Source: Hyphobacterium sp. SN044 (GTDB taxonomy: Bacteria; Pseudomonadota; Alphaproteobacteria; Caulobacterales; Maricaulaceae). From it: DNA of 64,000 nucleotides. The stretch spans positions 1 through 64,000 of the forward strand of contig NZ_JAKKUV010000003.1 in NCBI RefSeq assembly GCF_021864465.1, read 5' to 3'. The position numbers were made by a program, and so were the translations under genes. Positions within the stretch are counted from its first letter, which is position 1; each line of letters opens with the position of its first letter. This document shows positions 17,753-26,722 of this stretch, in pieces. Under the pieces are notes generated by a model, which worked only from the letters and a program-made list of their open reading frames with translations, did no database searches and had not been told where the DNA came from.

Positions 17753-18367
17753 ATGCCAGGACTTCTGAGACTGATCATCGGCATTCCGATCGCGGCGATT
17801 GTTACCTTCGCGCTGTTCATGCTGATGCGGGCCCTGATCTTCACCGACAGCCAGATCGAGGAAGAGGCGCGCGAGGAAATCCAGATCGACATCCGCCCGG
17901 AAGTCGAGGAACTGGCGCGCCAGCGAAACGTCGACATCCGCGACGTGGATCAGGTCCAGCCGCCGCCCCCGCCGCCGCAAATCGAGCGTCAGCGGGCGCA
18001 GCAGCCGACCGAAGGCCTGTCGACCATCGTGGGTGAAATCCCGCGGTTCGAAGCGCCGCAGCTGAACTCGAACAGCGTCAACTTCTCGGTCTCCGACCGT
18101 GACGCCCAGCCTCTGGTGCGGATCGAACCGCAGTATCCGCCGCGCGCCGCCGAGCGGGGCGTGGAGGGGACCTGCAATGTCCGCTTCGACGTGACGCCGG
18201 ACGGTACGCCGACGAATATCAACGTCTATCAGTGCTCCAGCTCGTTGTTCGAAAGTGCGGCCCGCCGCGCGGTCGAACGCTGGCGCTACAATCCGAAGAT
18301 CGTTGATGGCGTTCCGGTGTCGCGTTCCGGTGTGGAAACCCAGTTCGTCTTCCAGCTCAACGACTAG
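17753..18367 (+). CDS. tonB: TonB energy-transducing protein
   Basis: 204 residues. N-terminal anchor helix (residues 5-28, GLLRLIIGIPIAAIVTFALFM), a charged then proline-rich span (VQPPPPPPQIERQ near residue 70), and a C-terminal TonB domain of about 90 residues (DAQPLVRIEPQYPPRAAERG, then EGTCNVRFDVTPDGTPTNI, ARRAVERWRYNPKIV). It would cross the periplasm to TonB-dependent outer-membrane receptors, none of which is in this window. The length fits the short TonB2 class that works with TtpC. Confidence 0.93.
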   Translation: MPGLLRLIIGIPIAAIVTFALFMLMRALIFTDSQIEEEAREEIQIDIRPEVEELARQRNVDIRDVDQVQPPPPPPQIERQRAQQPTEGLSTIVGEIPRFEAPQLNSNSVNFSVSDRDAQPLVRIEPQYPPRAAERGVEGTCNVRFDVTPDGTPTNINVYQCSSSLFESAARRAVERWRYNPKIVDGVPVSRSGVETQFVFQLND

Positions 18368-18457
18368 AGCCGGACAGATCTGACGGCCGCCTCTGGCGGC
18401 GAGAATAGGCCCAGGGCCTGAAGTTGGCGCCGGTTACCGGCGCGCAGGAGAGCGTGA

Positions 18458-19972
18458 ATGATGCTGTCTACGAAAGCCCAGAACCTGTCCCGCTTCCGGC
18501 TGATGCTGTCGGCGGTCTTCGTGGCGGGCGCGATCGGTTTCGCCGCGCCGGACGCCTCGGCCCTGCGCATGGTCGTGCAGGAAGAGGAAGAAGCGCAGAA
18601 CCGCTCCTTCTCGGCGGAAATCGGTGAAATCGTTCTGCGGGCGCAGGAGCTTCAGTCCAACGACCAGTGGCAGGAATCGATCACCCAGCTGGATCGCGCA
18701 CTCGCCCGTTCGGGGATCACGCCCTATGAGCGGATGATTTCGCTGCAGCTTCGCGGCCGGGCCTATTACGAGACCGAACGCCTGAACCAGGCCATCACGG
18801 ACTGGCGCGCGGCGATCGCGACCGGGATCATGACGACGGAAGAAACGGTCGGACTGCGGATCAATATCGGTCAGCTGCTGATCGCGTCCGAACGGTATAA
18901 TGAAGGCATCGATGAAATCCTGGCCGCGGCGCGTGCCGGCGGCGAGATCAACGAACGCCTCGCCATGATGCTGGCCCAGGCCTATGCCCAGGCGGACCGC
19001 TTCCAGGAAGGCCTGCGCTATGCGGAGCAGGCGTTCGAGGGGGCGAATCCGCGCGAGCGCCGGCACTTCAACCTGGTGCTGTACTACTACCAGTCGCTGG
19101 ACCGCACCGCCGACCAGATGCGGATCATCGGCGAGATGGCCGCCCGCTGGCCGACCGAGAAGAATATCTGGACGTCCTACGCATCGCTTCTGGCGCAGAA
19201 TGGCCGAGAGGAAGAGGCGTTCGAAGTCAACAAGATCATGTATATCAACGGGATGCTGACCGAGGGTCGCGAAATCGTTCGCGTCGCCCAGTATTACAGC
19301 TTCTACGATGTTCCCTATCGCGGCGCGTCCATCCTCGAGCGCGAGATGAATGCCGGCCGCGTCGAGCGGAATACCGATAACGTCGAACTGCTCGCCAATA
19401 TGTGGCGTCAGGCGCGCGAGTGGGACCGAGCCATCCCGGTGCTGCGTCAGCTCGCCCAGATGACCAATACCGGCGAGAACTATCTGAAGCTCGGTGAAGC
19501 CCTCTACCAGCAGGGCGAACTGGCGGCTGCGACCGAGGCAATCGAGCAGGCGCTGAACCGCGGCGGTCTCCGCCAGACGGGCAACGCCTGGGTTCTCCTC
19601 GGCAATATCCGCTACGAGCTGAACAACCGCCAGGGCGCCATCGAGGCGTTCGACCGCGGTGCGCAATTCGGCGAATCCCGCCGGACTGCGGAAGGCTGGG
19701 CCCGGTTCGTGCGCGAGGAAATCCGCTTCGAACAGGAACGCCCCCGGATCCTGGAACAGCTTCAGCGCGACTCCTGCCGCTTCTCGGTCGAAGACCAGCG
19801 CGACACCTCGGTGCTGCTGGGCCGCGTCGATCCGGAAACCGGCCGCCTTCTGCTCGACCTGCCGGAAGAGTGCGAGCGCTACTACAACCAGTTCGGTGAT
19901 CCGATCGGCGACCAGGCCGAGCAGGACCCGTCAGGTGCGGCGAATGCCAATGCGGAAACGCAGGAAGGCTAA
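18458..19972 (+). CDS. TPR-repeat periplasmic protein of the TonB operon
   Basis: 504 residues. A signal-like N-terminus (residues 1-35, hydrophobic VFVAGAIGFAAPDASA) is followed by tetratricopeptide-type helix pairs through most of the protein: SITQLDRALARSGITPYERM, LAMMLAQAYAQADRFQEGLRYAEQAFEG, NYLKLGEALYQQGELAAATEAIEQAL, AWVLLGNIRYELNNRQGAIEAF. The C-terminal 80 residues are acidic with two Cys. In DUF3450/TtpC operons a TPR gene downstream of tonB is usual; it probably scaffolds the energising complex. A strong terminator follows. Confidence 0.88.
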   Translation: MMLSTKAQNLSRFRLMLSAVFVAGAIGFAAPDASALRMVVQEEEEAQNRSFSAEIGEIVLRAQELQSNDQWQESITQLDRALARSGITPYERMISLQLRGRAYYETERLNQAITDWRAAIATGIMTTEETVGLRINIGQLLIASERYNEGIDEILAAARAGGEINERLAMMLAQAYAQADRFQEGLRYAEQAFEGANPRERRHFNLVLYYYQSLDRTADQMRIIGEMAARWPTEKNIWTSYASLLAQNGREEEAFEVNKIMYINGMLTEGREIVRVAQYYSFYDVPYRGASILEREMNAGRVERNTDNVELLANMWRQAREWDRAIPVLRQLAQMTNTGENYLKLGEALYQQGELAAATEAIEQALNRGGLRQTGNAWVLLGNIRYELNNRQGAIEAFDRGAQFGESRRTAEGWARFVREEIRFEQERPRILEQLQRDSCRFSVEDQRDTSVLLGRVDPETGRLLLDLPEECERYYNQFGDPIGDQAEQDPSGAANANAETQEG

Positions 19973-19996
19973 ACGCTTTCCAATCCCGAAATGATC

Positions 19997-20027
19997 AAGG
20001 CCCCGGTTCGCCGGGGCCTTTTTCTTT
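19997..20027 (+). terminator. Intrinsic terminator of the TonB operon
   Basis: AAGGCCCCGG-TTCG-CCGGGGCCTT, a perfect 10-bp stem with a TTCG tetraloop followed by TTTCTTT, 25 bases after the TPR gene stop. Confidence 0.95.
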
Positions 20028-20090
20028 GCCGTTTCGGCCGCAGTGCGTCGAAATCCGGCCCGCTTGCCCCGATCATGACACAATCGCAAT

Positions 20091-20117
20091 GTTATCTTGT
20101 AACTGTTATCGGGTAAC
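20091..20117. promoter_or_regulatory. Tandem GTTAY-N3-RTAAC dyads upstream of the second tonB
   Basis: GTTATCTTGTAAC (20091-20103) and GTTATCGGGTAAC (20105-20117) are two near-identical imperfect palindromes one base apart, giving four GTTAY half-sites. They lie 63-90 bases before the start at 20181, in an AT-richer stretch that likely holds the promoter. The half-site resembles the GTTAT/ATAAC half of alphaproteobacterial Zur boxes, from memory. That identity is only a hypothesis. Confidence 0.5.
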
Positions 20118-20180
20118 GGCATCTATCCGAAGCAGGGGCAGAGGAGCCGTGCCCGGCAAACAAGCCAGGGGAGGCTTCAC

Positions 20181-20783
20181 ATGCGCATTGCACGCCTTGC
20201 GGCCGGTATGCCCGCCGCCGCGACTGTCACCTTCTTCCTGTTTCTCGGCATGATGACACTCATCACGGTCGAGTATCGCCAGGAAGCACCTATTCCCGAT
20301 TATGACATCGACATCTTCCCGACGGTCGAGCCGCTTCCGCCCCCGGAAGTCCGGCCCGAACTGCCGACGACTCAGATCGATCCACCACCGCCGCCGATCC
20401 GTCTTGAGGTGACCCGCGCAGCGGTTGATGCCGCGCCAGAGGCGGTCGATATCGGAACCTTGCCGACAATCGAACCGCCGACGGTCCAGCAGCAGGGTAT
20501 CTATGTCGCGGCGAACCGCGAAGAAACGCCTCTTGTCCGCTTTGATCCCGTTTATCCGGACAGTCTGCTCTCACGCAGGATCGAAGGCAGCTGCCTCGTT
20601 GTTTACGACATCGCTGCCGATGGCACGCCGTTCAACATTTCGGCGAATTGCTCCAACTCGGGCTTTGTCCGGAATGCCGAACGGGCCGTTCAGCGATGGC
20701 GCTTCAATCCACGGCGGGAAGACGGTCAGGATGTGATCCGCCGCTCACGTCAAACCAATCTCGACTTCCGCATCGCGGACTGA
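20181..20783 (+). CDS. tonB: Second TonB-family protein, monocistronic
   Basis: 200 residues, paralogous to the TonB at 17753. N-terminal anchor (residues 11-31, AAATVTFFLFLGMMTLITV), a Pro-rich middle (PLPPPEVRPELP...IDPPPPPIRLE), and a C-terminal TonB domain (NREETPLVRFDPVYPDSLLSR, EGSCLVVYDIAADGTPFNI, AERAVQRWRFNPRRE). It has its own upstream region with tandem dyads and its own terminator, so it is regulated separately from the main operon. It probably shares the ExbBD/TtpC motor and may serve different receptors. Start ATG 20181, with CAGGGGAGG upstream. Confidence 0.9.
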   Translation: MRIARLAAGMPAAATVTFFLFLGMMTLITVEYRQEAPIPDYDIDIFPTVEPLPPPEVRPELPTTQIDPPPPPIRLEVTRAAVDAAPEAVDIGTLPTIEPPTVQQQGIYVAANREETPLVRFDPVYPDSLLSRRIEGSCLVVYDIAADGTPFNISANCSNSGFVRNAERAVQRWRFNPRREDGQDVIRRSRQTNLDFRIAD

Positions 20784-20789
20784 ACGAAA

Positions 20790-20823
20790 AAGGGCGGCAC
20801 CATCTGGTGCCGCCCTTCTTCAT
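20790..20823. terminator. Bidirectional intrinsic terminator
   Basis: AAGGGCGGCACC-ATCT-GGTGCCGCCCTT, a perfect 12-bp stem with a 4-base loop, A-tract before and TCTTC after. It lies between the convergent second tonB gene and the oligopeptidase gene. Confidence 0.9.
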
Positions 20824-20841
20824 TCCGGATTGCCTCCGCGC

Positions 20842-23145
20842 CTATTCCTGCGCTTCGAGTTCCAACTGGTGGACTTCGGTGTCGGCGAGGCCGGTCACCA
20901 TCAGGGCAAAGGCCCAGTTCTCCGCCGTCTCGCGCAAGCTGTCGAAACGGCCCGACGCGCCGCCATGACCGGCACCCATATTGGTGCGCATCAGGGTCAG
21001 GCCGTCATCGGTCCGCGTGGCGCGCAGACGCGCTGTCCATTTCGCCGGTTCCCAATAGGTCACGCGCGGGTCGGTCAGACCGGCGGTGGCCAGAACATGC
21101 GGATAGTCCTGCGCCGTCACCTGGTCGTAGGGCGAGTAGGCGAGGATGGTGTCGTAATCCGCTTCGCTGGTCAGCGGGTTGCCCCATTCCGGCCATTCCG
21201 GCGGGGTCAGCGGCAGGGTCTCGTCGCTCATCGTGTTGAGCACGTCGACGAAGGGCACGGCCGCGATGGCACCGGCGAACAGGTCCGGCTCCATGTTGAT
21301 CGCCGCACCGACCAGCAGGCCGCCGGCCGAACCGCCATAGGCGACAAGGTTGCCGCGCGTGGTGAAGCCGTCCTCGACGAGGGCATTCCCGGCCGAGACG
21401 AAGTCGCGGAAGGTGTTCTCCTTCAGCGCCAGCTTGCCGTCGAGATACCACTGGTAGCCGTTGGCCATGCCGCCGCGGATGTGGGCGATGGCGTAGATCA
21501 TGCCGCGGTCGACCAGCGAGAGCGGCGTCACCCGGAAGCCGGCCGGGATGGTGATGCCGTAGCTGCCGTAGCCGTAGAGCATCAGCGGCGCGGATCCGTC
21601 GAGCGGTGTGTCGCGGTGATAAAGGACGGTGACCGGGATCTGCACCCCGTCATGCCCCGGAGCCATGATGCGGCGGACGACATAATCCTCCGGATCGTGA
21701 CCGGACGGGATTTCCTGTCGCTTCATCAGCGTGCGCTCGCGGCTCGCCATGTCGTAGTCGTAGGTCTCCTGCGGCGTCGTCGGGGACTCGTAGGAGAAGC
21801 GCATCGTGTCGGTGAAGTATTCGTAGCCGCTGTCGATGCCGAGGGCGTAGGCCTCTTCCTCGAAGGCGATCTCGTGCTCCGCGCCGTCTTCCAGATTGCG
21901 CACGACGATGCGGGGCAGGGCGTTCTCGCGTTCCAGACGAACCAGCCAGTTGCGGAAGCCCATCAGGCCCGTCACGAGGACGCCCGGCCGGTGTTCGAGG
22001 ACGTCTTCCCAATTGGCGCGCTGCGGCGCATCGAGCGGGGCCGACATGACCTTGAAGTCCACCGCGCCGCCGAGATTGGTCAGGATGTAGAACTGGCCGC
22101 CGACCTCGGTCAGCGAATACTCGACATCGGTTTCCCGCTCGGACACCAGGATGGCATCGGCGGTCGGGTTGTTGGCGTCGATCAGGCGCACTTCCGACGT
22201 GGTGTGGCCCGAGGCATTGATCACGATGTAGCTGTCGCCATCGGTCTTGCCGACATTCACGAAGAAGCCGTCGTCGGCCTCTTCGTAGACGAGGGTCGAG
22301 GCAACCTCGCCGCGCACCTGGCGGTAGACGCGCTTGGAGCGGCCATTGTCGTCGCGCCACACCCAGAAGAGGGTGGTCGAATCATTGGCCCAGACGAAAT
22401 CGCCGGTGCTCTCGTCGGTCAGCGTGGCCACGATGTCGCCCGTGGCAAGGTCGATGATGCGGACCTCATAGTATTCCGAGCCGCGCGTATCGACGCCATA
22501 GGCCAGCCAGCGGTGGTCGGGCGAATGCTCGACATCGCCGAAGTCGAGATATTCGACACCCTCGGCCAGTGCATCGCCGTCGAGCAGGATTTCCTCCTCG
22601 CCGACAGGCTCGCGGGTTTCGGGGTCGATCGGCCGGCGGGCAAAGACCGGATACTGACCGCCTTCGCGGAAGCGGGTGTAGTATTCGAAGTCGCCATCGG
22701 TATCCGGCACGGAGGAATCGTCCTCGCGGATGCGGCCGCGCATCTCCTGGTACAGGCGTTCCTGAAGAGCTTCGGTCGGCTGCATCACCGCGTTGTAATA
22801 GGTGTTCTCTGCCTCGAGGTGATCGCGGATGTCCTGACGCAGGACGGACGGATCGCGCATCACTTCCTGCCAGTTGTCGTCGCGGATCCAGGCGTATTCG
22901 TCGGTGCGGGTGCGGCCCAGCTGTTCGATCTCGACCGGGCGCTGCTCGGTGACGGGAGCTTCGATGGCGCGCGCGCGGTCGATCAGCGATTGCGCGTTGG
23001 CAGTGGTCTCGGTGCCGGTGTCTTCTGTGGTGGCGGCCTGTTGGCTCATCGTCGTCTCCTCGCCGCATGCGGCAACAGTCAGGGCGGCGGCGACCGCCGA
23101 GACCAGAAGGCCCAGCCGGCGGAACGCAACGCGGTTGTCTGTCAT
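20842..23145 (-). CDS. ptrB: Oligopeptidase B-like S9 peptidase lipoprotein
   Basis: 767 residues from ATG 23145 (GGGGAGAG upstream); a longer frame to 23268 would run into msrB. The N-terminus is a lipoprotein signal (RLGLLVSAVAAALTVAAC, Cys27), so it is envelope-anchored, unlike cytosolic oligopeptidase B. A beta-propeller domain spans residues 70-480. The alpha/beta-hydrolase domain shows MLYGYGSYGI, IAHIRGG, the nucleophile GGSAGGLL, the acid in AGLTDPRVTYWEPAKW and the His in NMGAGHGG. It cleaves peptides, classically after Arg/Lys; specificity here is inferred from the family. It may process peptides alongside the opp importer. Confidence 0.93.
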   Translation of the reverse strand: MTDNRVAFRRLGLLVSAVAAALTVAACGEETTMSQQAATTEDTGTETTANAQSLIDRARAIEAPVTEQRPVEIEQLGRTRTDEYAWIRDDNWQEVMRDPSVLRQDIRDHLEAENTYYNAVMQPTEALQERLYQEMRGRIREDDSSVPDTDGDFEYYTRFREGGQYPVFARRPIDPETREPVGEEEILLDGDALAEGVEYLDFGDVEHSPDHRWLAYGVDTRGSEYYEVRIIDLATGDIVATLTDESTGDFVWANDSTTLFWVWRDDNGRSKRVYRQVRGEVASTLVYEEADDGFFVNVGKTDGDSYIVINASGHTTSEVRLIDANNPTADAILVSERETDVEYSLTEVGGQFYILTNLGGAVDFKVMSAPLDAPQRANWEDVLEHRPGVLVTGLMGFRNWLVRLERENALPRIVVRNLEDGAEHEIAFEEEAYALGIDSGYEYFTDTMRFSYESPTTPQETYDYDMASRERTLMKRQEIPSGHDPEDYVVRRIMAPGHDGVQIPVTVLYHRDTPLDGSAPLMLYGYGSYGITIPAGFRVTPLSLVDRGMIYAIAHIRGGMANGYQWYLDGKLALKENTFRDFVSAGNALVEDGFTTRGNLVAYGGSAGGLLVGAAINMEPDLFAGAIAAVPFVDVLNTMSDETLPLTPPEWPEWGNPLTSEADYDTILAYSPYDQVTAQDYPHVLATAGLTDPRVTYWEPAKWTARLRATRTDDGLTLMRTNMGAGHGGASGRFDSLRETAENWAFALMVTGLADTEVHQLELEAQE

Positions 23146-23176
23146 CGAATGATCTCTCCCCATGGTGGATTCGGCG

Positions 23177-23584
23177 TCACTTTTCGCCGTCACCGGGCCG
23201 GAAGTCCAGCACGGTGCCGTTGACGCAAAAGCGCTTGCCGGTGGGCTGCGGGCCATCGTCGAAGACATGGCCCAGATGCGCGCCGCAAATGGCGCAGTGA
23301 ATTTCCTTTCGCGGCGCGATCAGCTTGAAGTCCCACTTCGTTTCGATCGCGTCGGGATCGAGTGCTTCGTAGAAGGACGGCCAGCCCGAGCCGGAATCGT
23401 ATTTCGCGTCCGATTTGAACAGGCCGTTCCCGCAAACCTTGCAGCGGAATTCGCCATCGCGCTTCTCCACGTTCAGCGGATGAGAGTGCGGCGGTTCGGT
23501 GCCTTCGCCGAAAGCGATCGCCTGTTCCTCGGGCGACAACTTTTCGCGCAGGGTCTTGATCTCGTCCTGGGTCAGTCGGGGCAT
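23177..23584 (-). CDS. msrB: Peptide-methionine (R)-S-oxide reductase
   Basis: 135 residues. MsrB reduces the R-sulfoxide of methionine in proteins. All key residues are visible: zinc cysteines Cys48/Cys51 (CKVCGNGLF) and Cys97/Cys100 (CAICGAHLGH), the GSGWPSFYEAL motif, and catalytic Cys120 in RFCVNGTVLDF. No signal peptide, so cytosolic. It lies 31 bases upstream of the oligopeptidase gene in the same direction and may be cotranscribed with it. The ribosome binding site is AAAGGAGAC. Confidence 0.96.
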   Translation of the reverse strand: MPRLTQDEIKTLREKLSPEEQAIAFGEGTEPPHSHPLNVEKRDGEFRCKVCGNGLFKSDAKYDSGSGWPSFYEALDPDAIETKWDFKLIAPRKEIHCAICGAHLGHVFDDGPQPTGKRFCVNGTVLDFRPGDGEK

Positions 23585-23621
23585 GTCCGTCTCCTTTGCG
23601 GGGGCAGAGGAAGAGATAGGG

Positions 23622-24863
23622 TCAGGTGAGGCGATTTGCAGCCCGGCCGACCTTCAGGAGCGGCGTGGCCGTTGCGAGCCAGACGAGGAAAAGTCCCAGC
23701 CCGGCCATCGGGATCAGCGCCGAGGTGTGCGGACCGAGCCCGGCGACAATGAAGCCCATCAGCGCGGCCCCGATCGGCATGCCGCCGAACAGGCCGAGCT
23801 GATACACCGACATGACCCGCGCGACCATGCCGGAGGGGGCGTTCTCCTGCACCACGGCGCGGCTGAGCGAGATCGCGACGCCCGCGCCAAGCCCCCAGCC
23901 GAGATCGAGCACGTAAAGCCCCCAGAAAGGCAGGTGCAGCGCCATCAGGCCGAGACTGGCGACGGTGACCATCTGGGCGACGACGATGACGAGGCCGGGC
24001 CGTTCGATCGCACCGAAGCGGGCGAGGACGAGATTGGCCAGCAGGGCGCCGATCCAGAACACGACCAGCAGGCTGGAAAGCTCGGAATATCCGCCGCCAT
24101 AGATGTCGCGGACGAGGACCGGGATGATGACGAAAAATCCGCCGCCGACGACGAAGAATCCCACGGCGATCATCAGCCAGGTCATGGGGCCGAGAACGGG
24201 CGAGGTGAAGACCGCCTTCACGCCATCGACCAGGTCGCGAAGCACGTGCGGCTTGTCGCGCCGCCGCGTGCGCAGGCGGGGCAGTTGGAAGGCGGCGGCC
24301 ATGCCGAGTGCGAAACCGCCCGATTGCACCGCGAACATGATGGCCGGCCCGGTCCAGCGCGTGGCATAGCCCGCGGCCATGCCGGCGATCTGGGCGCCGA
24401 ACTGGGCGATGGTCGTCAGGATGACTGCCTTTTGCAGCGTGATCGGGTGACCGGTCCGGTTTGCCAGTTCGACCACGGGATTGATCGCGGAATCGCGCGC
24501 CGGCAGCACGAAGGCGCCGCAGGACCCGACCCCAAGCGCGTAAAGGATCAACAGCGGATAGGAGAGCGAGCCGGTTGCAAGCAGCGCAGCAAGTGTGACC
24601 GCTGCGGCGGCGGCCAAGCCGTAGAAGATGATGAGCAATTTCCGCCGCCCCCGGCGTTCCGCGAGCACACCCGCCGCGGGCAGAAGCAGAAGCATGGGCA
24701 GCGTCAGTGCCATTTGCGCCAGGCCCAACCGTTCCGGACTTTCGCCGAGCGTGAAATAGACCACGCCCGGATAGAGCGTCGTTTGAAGGCCGAAGCTGAA
24801 GAACCACCCCGCCACAATGGCGAGATAGGCCGCAAACGGACGAGAACTGGACGAGGTGATCAT
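23622..24863 (-). CDS. MFS transporter, MFS_3-like exporter
   Basis: 413 residues from ATG 24863; upstream codons to 24953 are non-hydrophobic and unlikely to be translated. Twelve hydrophobic segments in two halves are separated by a basic loop (LPRLRTRRRDKPHVLRD). Loop 2-3 has an MFS-A-like motif (GVLAERRGRRKLL), and the second half has VVQENAPSGMVARVMSVYQLGLFGGMPIG, typical of the EntS/MFS_3 group. The substrate is unknown; members of this group export siderophores or drugs. It diverges from the DUF2336 gene at 25007. Confidence 0.88.
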   Translation of the reverse strand: MITSSSSRPFAAYLAIVAGWFFSFGLQTTLYPGVVYFTLGESPERLGLAQMALTLPMLLLLPAAGVLAERRGRRKLLIIFYGLAAAAAVTLAALLATGSLSYPLLILYALGVGSCGAFVLPARDSAINPVVELANRTGHPITLQKAVILTTIAQFGAQIAGMAAGYATRWTGPAIMFAVQSGGFALGMAAAFQLPRLRTRRRDKPHVLRDLVDGVKAVFTSPVLGPMTWLMIAVGFFVVGGGFFVIIPVLVRDIYGGGYSELSSLLVVFWIGALLANLVLARFGAIERPGLVIVVAQMVTVASLGLMALHLPFWGLYVLDLGWGLGAGVAISLSRAVVQENAPSGMVARVMSVYQLGLFGGMPIGAALMGFIVAGLGPHTSALIPMAGLGLFLVWLATATPLLKVGRAANRLT

Positions 24864-25006
24864 CGCGCCCCGGCAATGACGACAGGCAGGACTTGCAAAC
24901 TGCGTTGTGCAGCCGGGAAGGGCAAGGCGGCGAATCCGCACGGTTGCAGCCACGCTTCCTTAACGGGCGCGCGGGCAAGGTGCGCCGAGACAGACGCAGA
25001 ATCGCC

Positions 25007-26110
25007 ATGGCCTATCCGGAAACCATCGATCTTCAGCCGCAACAGGCACTCTCTGGACGCACACGGACCGTCATCGCGCGGCGGCTGGCGGACATCGTCT
25101 GCCTGCCCTCGAGCCGGATCGGCCCGCAGGAGCGCTGGATTGTCGGCGATCTGCTGCACGAGATTCTGAAGTACAGCGACACCACGTTGCGCCGCCGCGT
25201 GGCCGTTCGCCTTGCCGAGATTGCCGATGCGCCCTCCGGACTGGTGCGGTCGCTTGCCATCGACACATTCGAAGTTGCCGAGCCGCTGCTGCAAAATTCC
25301 GAAACGCTGACCGATTTCGATCTGCTCGAGATCATCAAGGCCGGAAATCTCGAACACCGTATCGCGATCGCGAAACGCGACCGGGTTTCGGAAGTCGTCA
25401 CAGCCACCCTGGTTTCGGGCGGCGAGTACAATGTCCTGACGACACTCCTGAAAAACCACGGGGCACATCTGGCGCCTCCGACCATCGATCATCTTGTCGC
25501 TGCAGCCTCGGAAGAGGCGGCCTACGTGCCCTTGCTGCTGAAGCGGCCGGAATTGCGTCCGCGCGCGGCCATGCGGCTCTTCTGGTCGGCGCGGCATGCC
25601 GAGCGCCTGCAGATTCTCGAACGGTTCGGCGTCGACCGGACCCTGATGATCGAGGCGGTGGACGACGTGTTTGCCATGGCGGCGAGGGAGACCGATCCCG
25701 ATCCGCTGGTCGTCCGGGCCCTGGTCTTCGTCGACCGCCGCCAGCGTGACCGCGAGGCGATGGCGCGCAGCCCCTATGGCACGCTGGAGAATGTGTTCGA
25801 CAAGATGGCGCGCGAAGGCGCGACGCCCGAACTGCTCGACGCGGCCAGCCAGATCGCCAGCATCAGCCGGCCGCTGCTGGCGCGGATGTTCGACGATCCG
25901 GGCGGCGAGGCACTCTCTGTCCTGGTCAAGGCGACCGGCGCGGATCGGGTCTATCTCTCCCAACTCTGGCGCGCGCTCGGGCGTTCGGAGACGCTTCCCT
26001 CCTTCAACGAGGCCATGATCGTTCACGACTCGCTGTCGGTCGAACGGGCGCAGACGATCCTGCGCTATTGGGACTGGGCCAATCTCGGCAAAGGTATGCG
26101 CCGGGGCTGA
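25007..26110 (+). CDS. DUF2336 protein
   Basis: 367 residues from ATG 25007; the open frame begins at 24893, but this start gives the family's usual beginning. Almost all alpha-helical: an N-terminal repeat-like region (RRRVAVRLAEIADAPSGLVRSLAIDTFEVAEPLL, HRIAIAKRDRVSEVVTATLVSGGE) continues into DUF2336 (VLTTLLKNHGAHLAPPTIDHLVAAA) and ends SVERAQTILRYWDWANLGKGM. The helix pattern resembles HEAT/ARM-type repeats. The function is unknown; the family is common in Caulobacterales and relatives. A second member lies at 44898-45986. A 123-base gap separates it from the mrp operon. Confidence 0.88.
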   Translation: MAYPETIDLQPQQALSGRTRTVIARRLADIVCLPSSRIGPQERWIVGDLLHEILKYSDTTLRRRVAVRLAEIADAPSGLVRSLAIDTFEVAEPLLQNSETLTDFDLLEIIKAGNLEHRIAIAKRDRVSEVVTATLVSGGEYNVLTTLLKNHGAHLAPPTIDHLVAAASEEAAYVPLLLKRPELRPRAAMRLFWSARHAERLQILERFGVDRTLMIEAVDDVFAMAARETDPDPLVVRALVFVDRRQRDREAMARSPYGTLENVFDKMAREGATPELLDAASQIASISRPLLARMFDDPGGEALSVLVKATGADRVYLSQLWRALGRSETLPSFNEAMIVHDSLSVERAQTILRYWDWANLGKGMRRG

Positions 26111-26233
26111 GTTTCCGTGCAACTGCACCTGTCCACGCCTTTTGTACCGGTATCGCTGGTCAAGGCCGCCACCCCCCGTTAAATACCGCCCCAATCGGTC
26201 GGAACGCCGACCGGGATCCGAAGGGGAGGCCGC

Positions 26234-26722
26234 ATGATCTACGGCACCGGTCTGGCCGTCGTGCTCGCCGTCATCTGGTGGGTGCTGTCTGGATACGACA
26301 AGACGCTGCTGCTCTCTTTGGGGGCGGCAAGCGTTGTCGTGACGATGCTGCTCGCGATCCGGATGCGAATCATCGATCGCGAAACCGTACCCTTTTTCCG
26401 ATTGGCGACGTTGATCCCCTTTTACACGTGGCTCGGCGGCGAGATCGCCAAGTCGAATGTCGCCGTGCTGAAAGCGGCTCTGAAGCCCGAAATCGACGTG
26501 ACGCCGCGCCTTGTGCGTGTGCCCGTCGATGCGCAATCGGACCTCAGCCGCTGCATCTTCGCCAATTCGATCACGCTGACGCCGGGAACGGTGACGGTCG
26601 AGGTCGAGGAGGACGCCTTTCTCGTGCATGCGCTGACGCCTGACTTCACCGGCGCGGACGGCTTTGCGGAAATGAATGCGCGCGCCGACCGGGCGACCGA
26701 CGGGCGGAGAAAATCCTCATGA
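26234..26722 (+). CDS. mrpE: Mrp cation/proton antiporter subunit E
   Basis: 162 residues with two N-terminal TM helices (residues 1-20 and 28-45), a third around 55-70, and a cytoplasmic domain with the MnhE pattern PRLVRVPVDAQSDLSRCIFANSITLTPGTVTVEVE. First gene of a ten-gene operon (26234-33999) in which almost every pair overlaps by 1-8 bases. Good ribosome binding site AAGGGGAGG. MrpE supports assembly and activity of the Na+(Li+)/H+ antiporter complex. Confidence 0.93.
   Translation: MIYGTGLAVVLAVIWWVLSGYDKTLLLSLGAASVVVTMLLAIRMRIIDRETVPFFRLATLIPFYTWLGGEIAKSNVAVLKAALKPEIDVTPRLVRVPVDAQSDLSRCIFANSITLTPGTVTVEVEEDAFLVHALTPDFTGADGFAEMNARADRATDGRRKSS

Noticed and set aside
20830-23223. 797-codon rightward open frame
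   Set aside because: It is wholly antisense to the oligopeptidase B gene, whose catalytic motifs are intact. It lacks family features and arises from GC-rich codon bias.
23572-25008. 478-codon leftward frame overlapping the MFS gene
   Set aside because: Different frame on the same strand; Arg/Pro-rich without TM helices, whereas the alternative frame gives a twelve-TM transporter.
24860-26629. 589-codon leftward open frame
   Set aside because: Antisense to the DUF2336 and mrpE genes, which have proper starts and conserved motifs.
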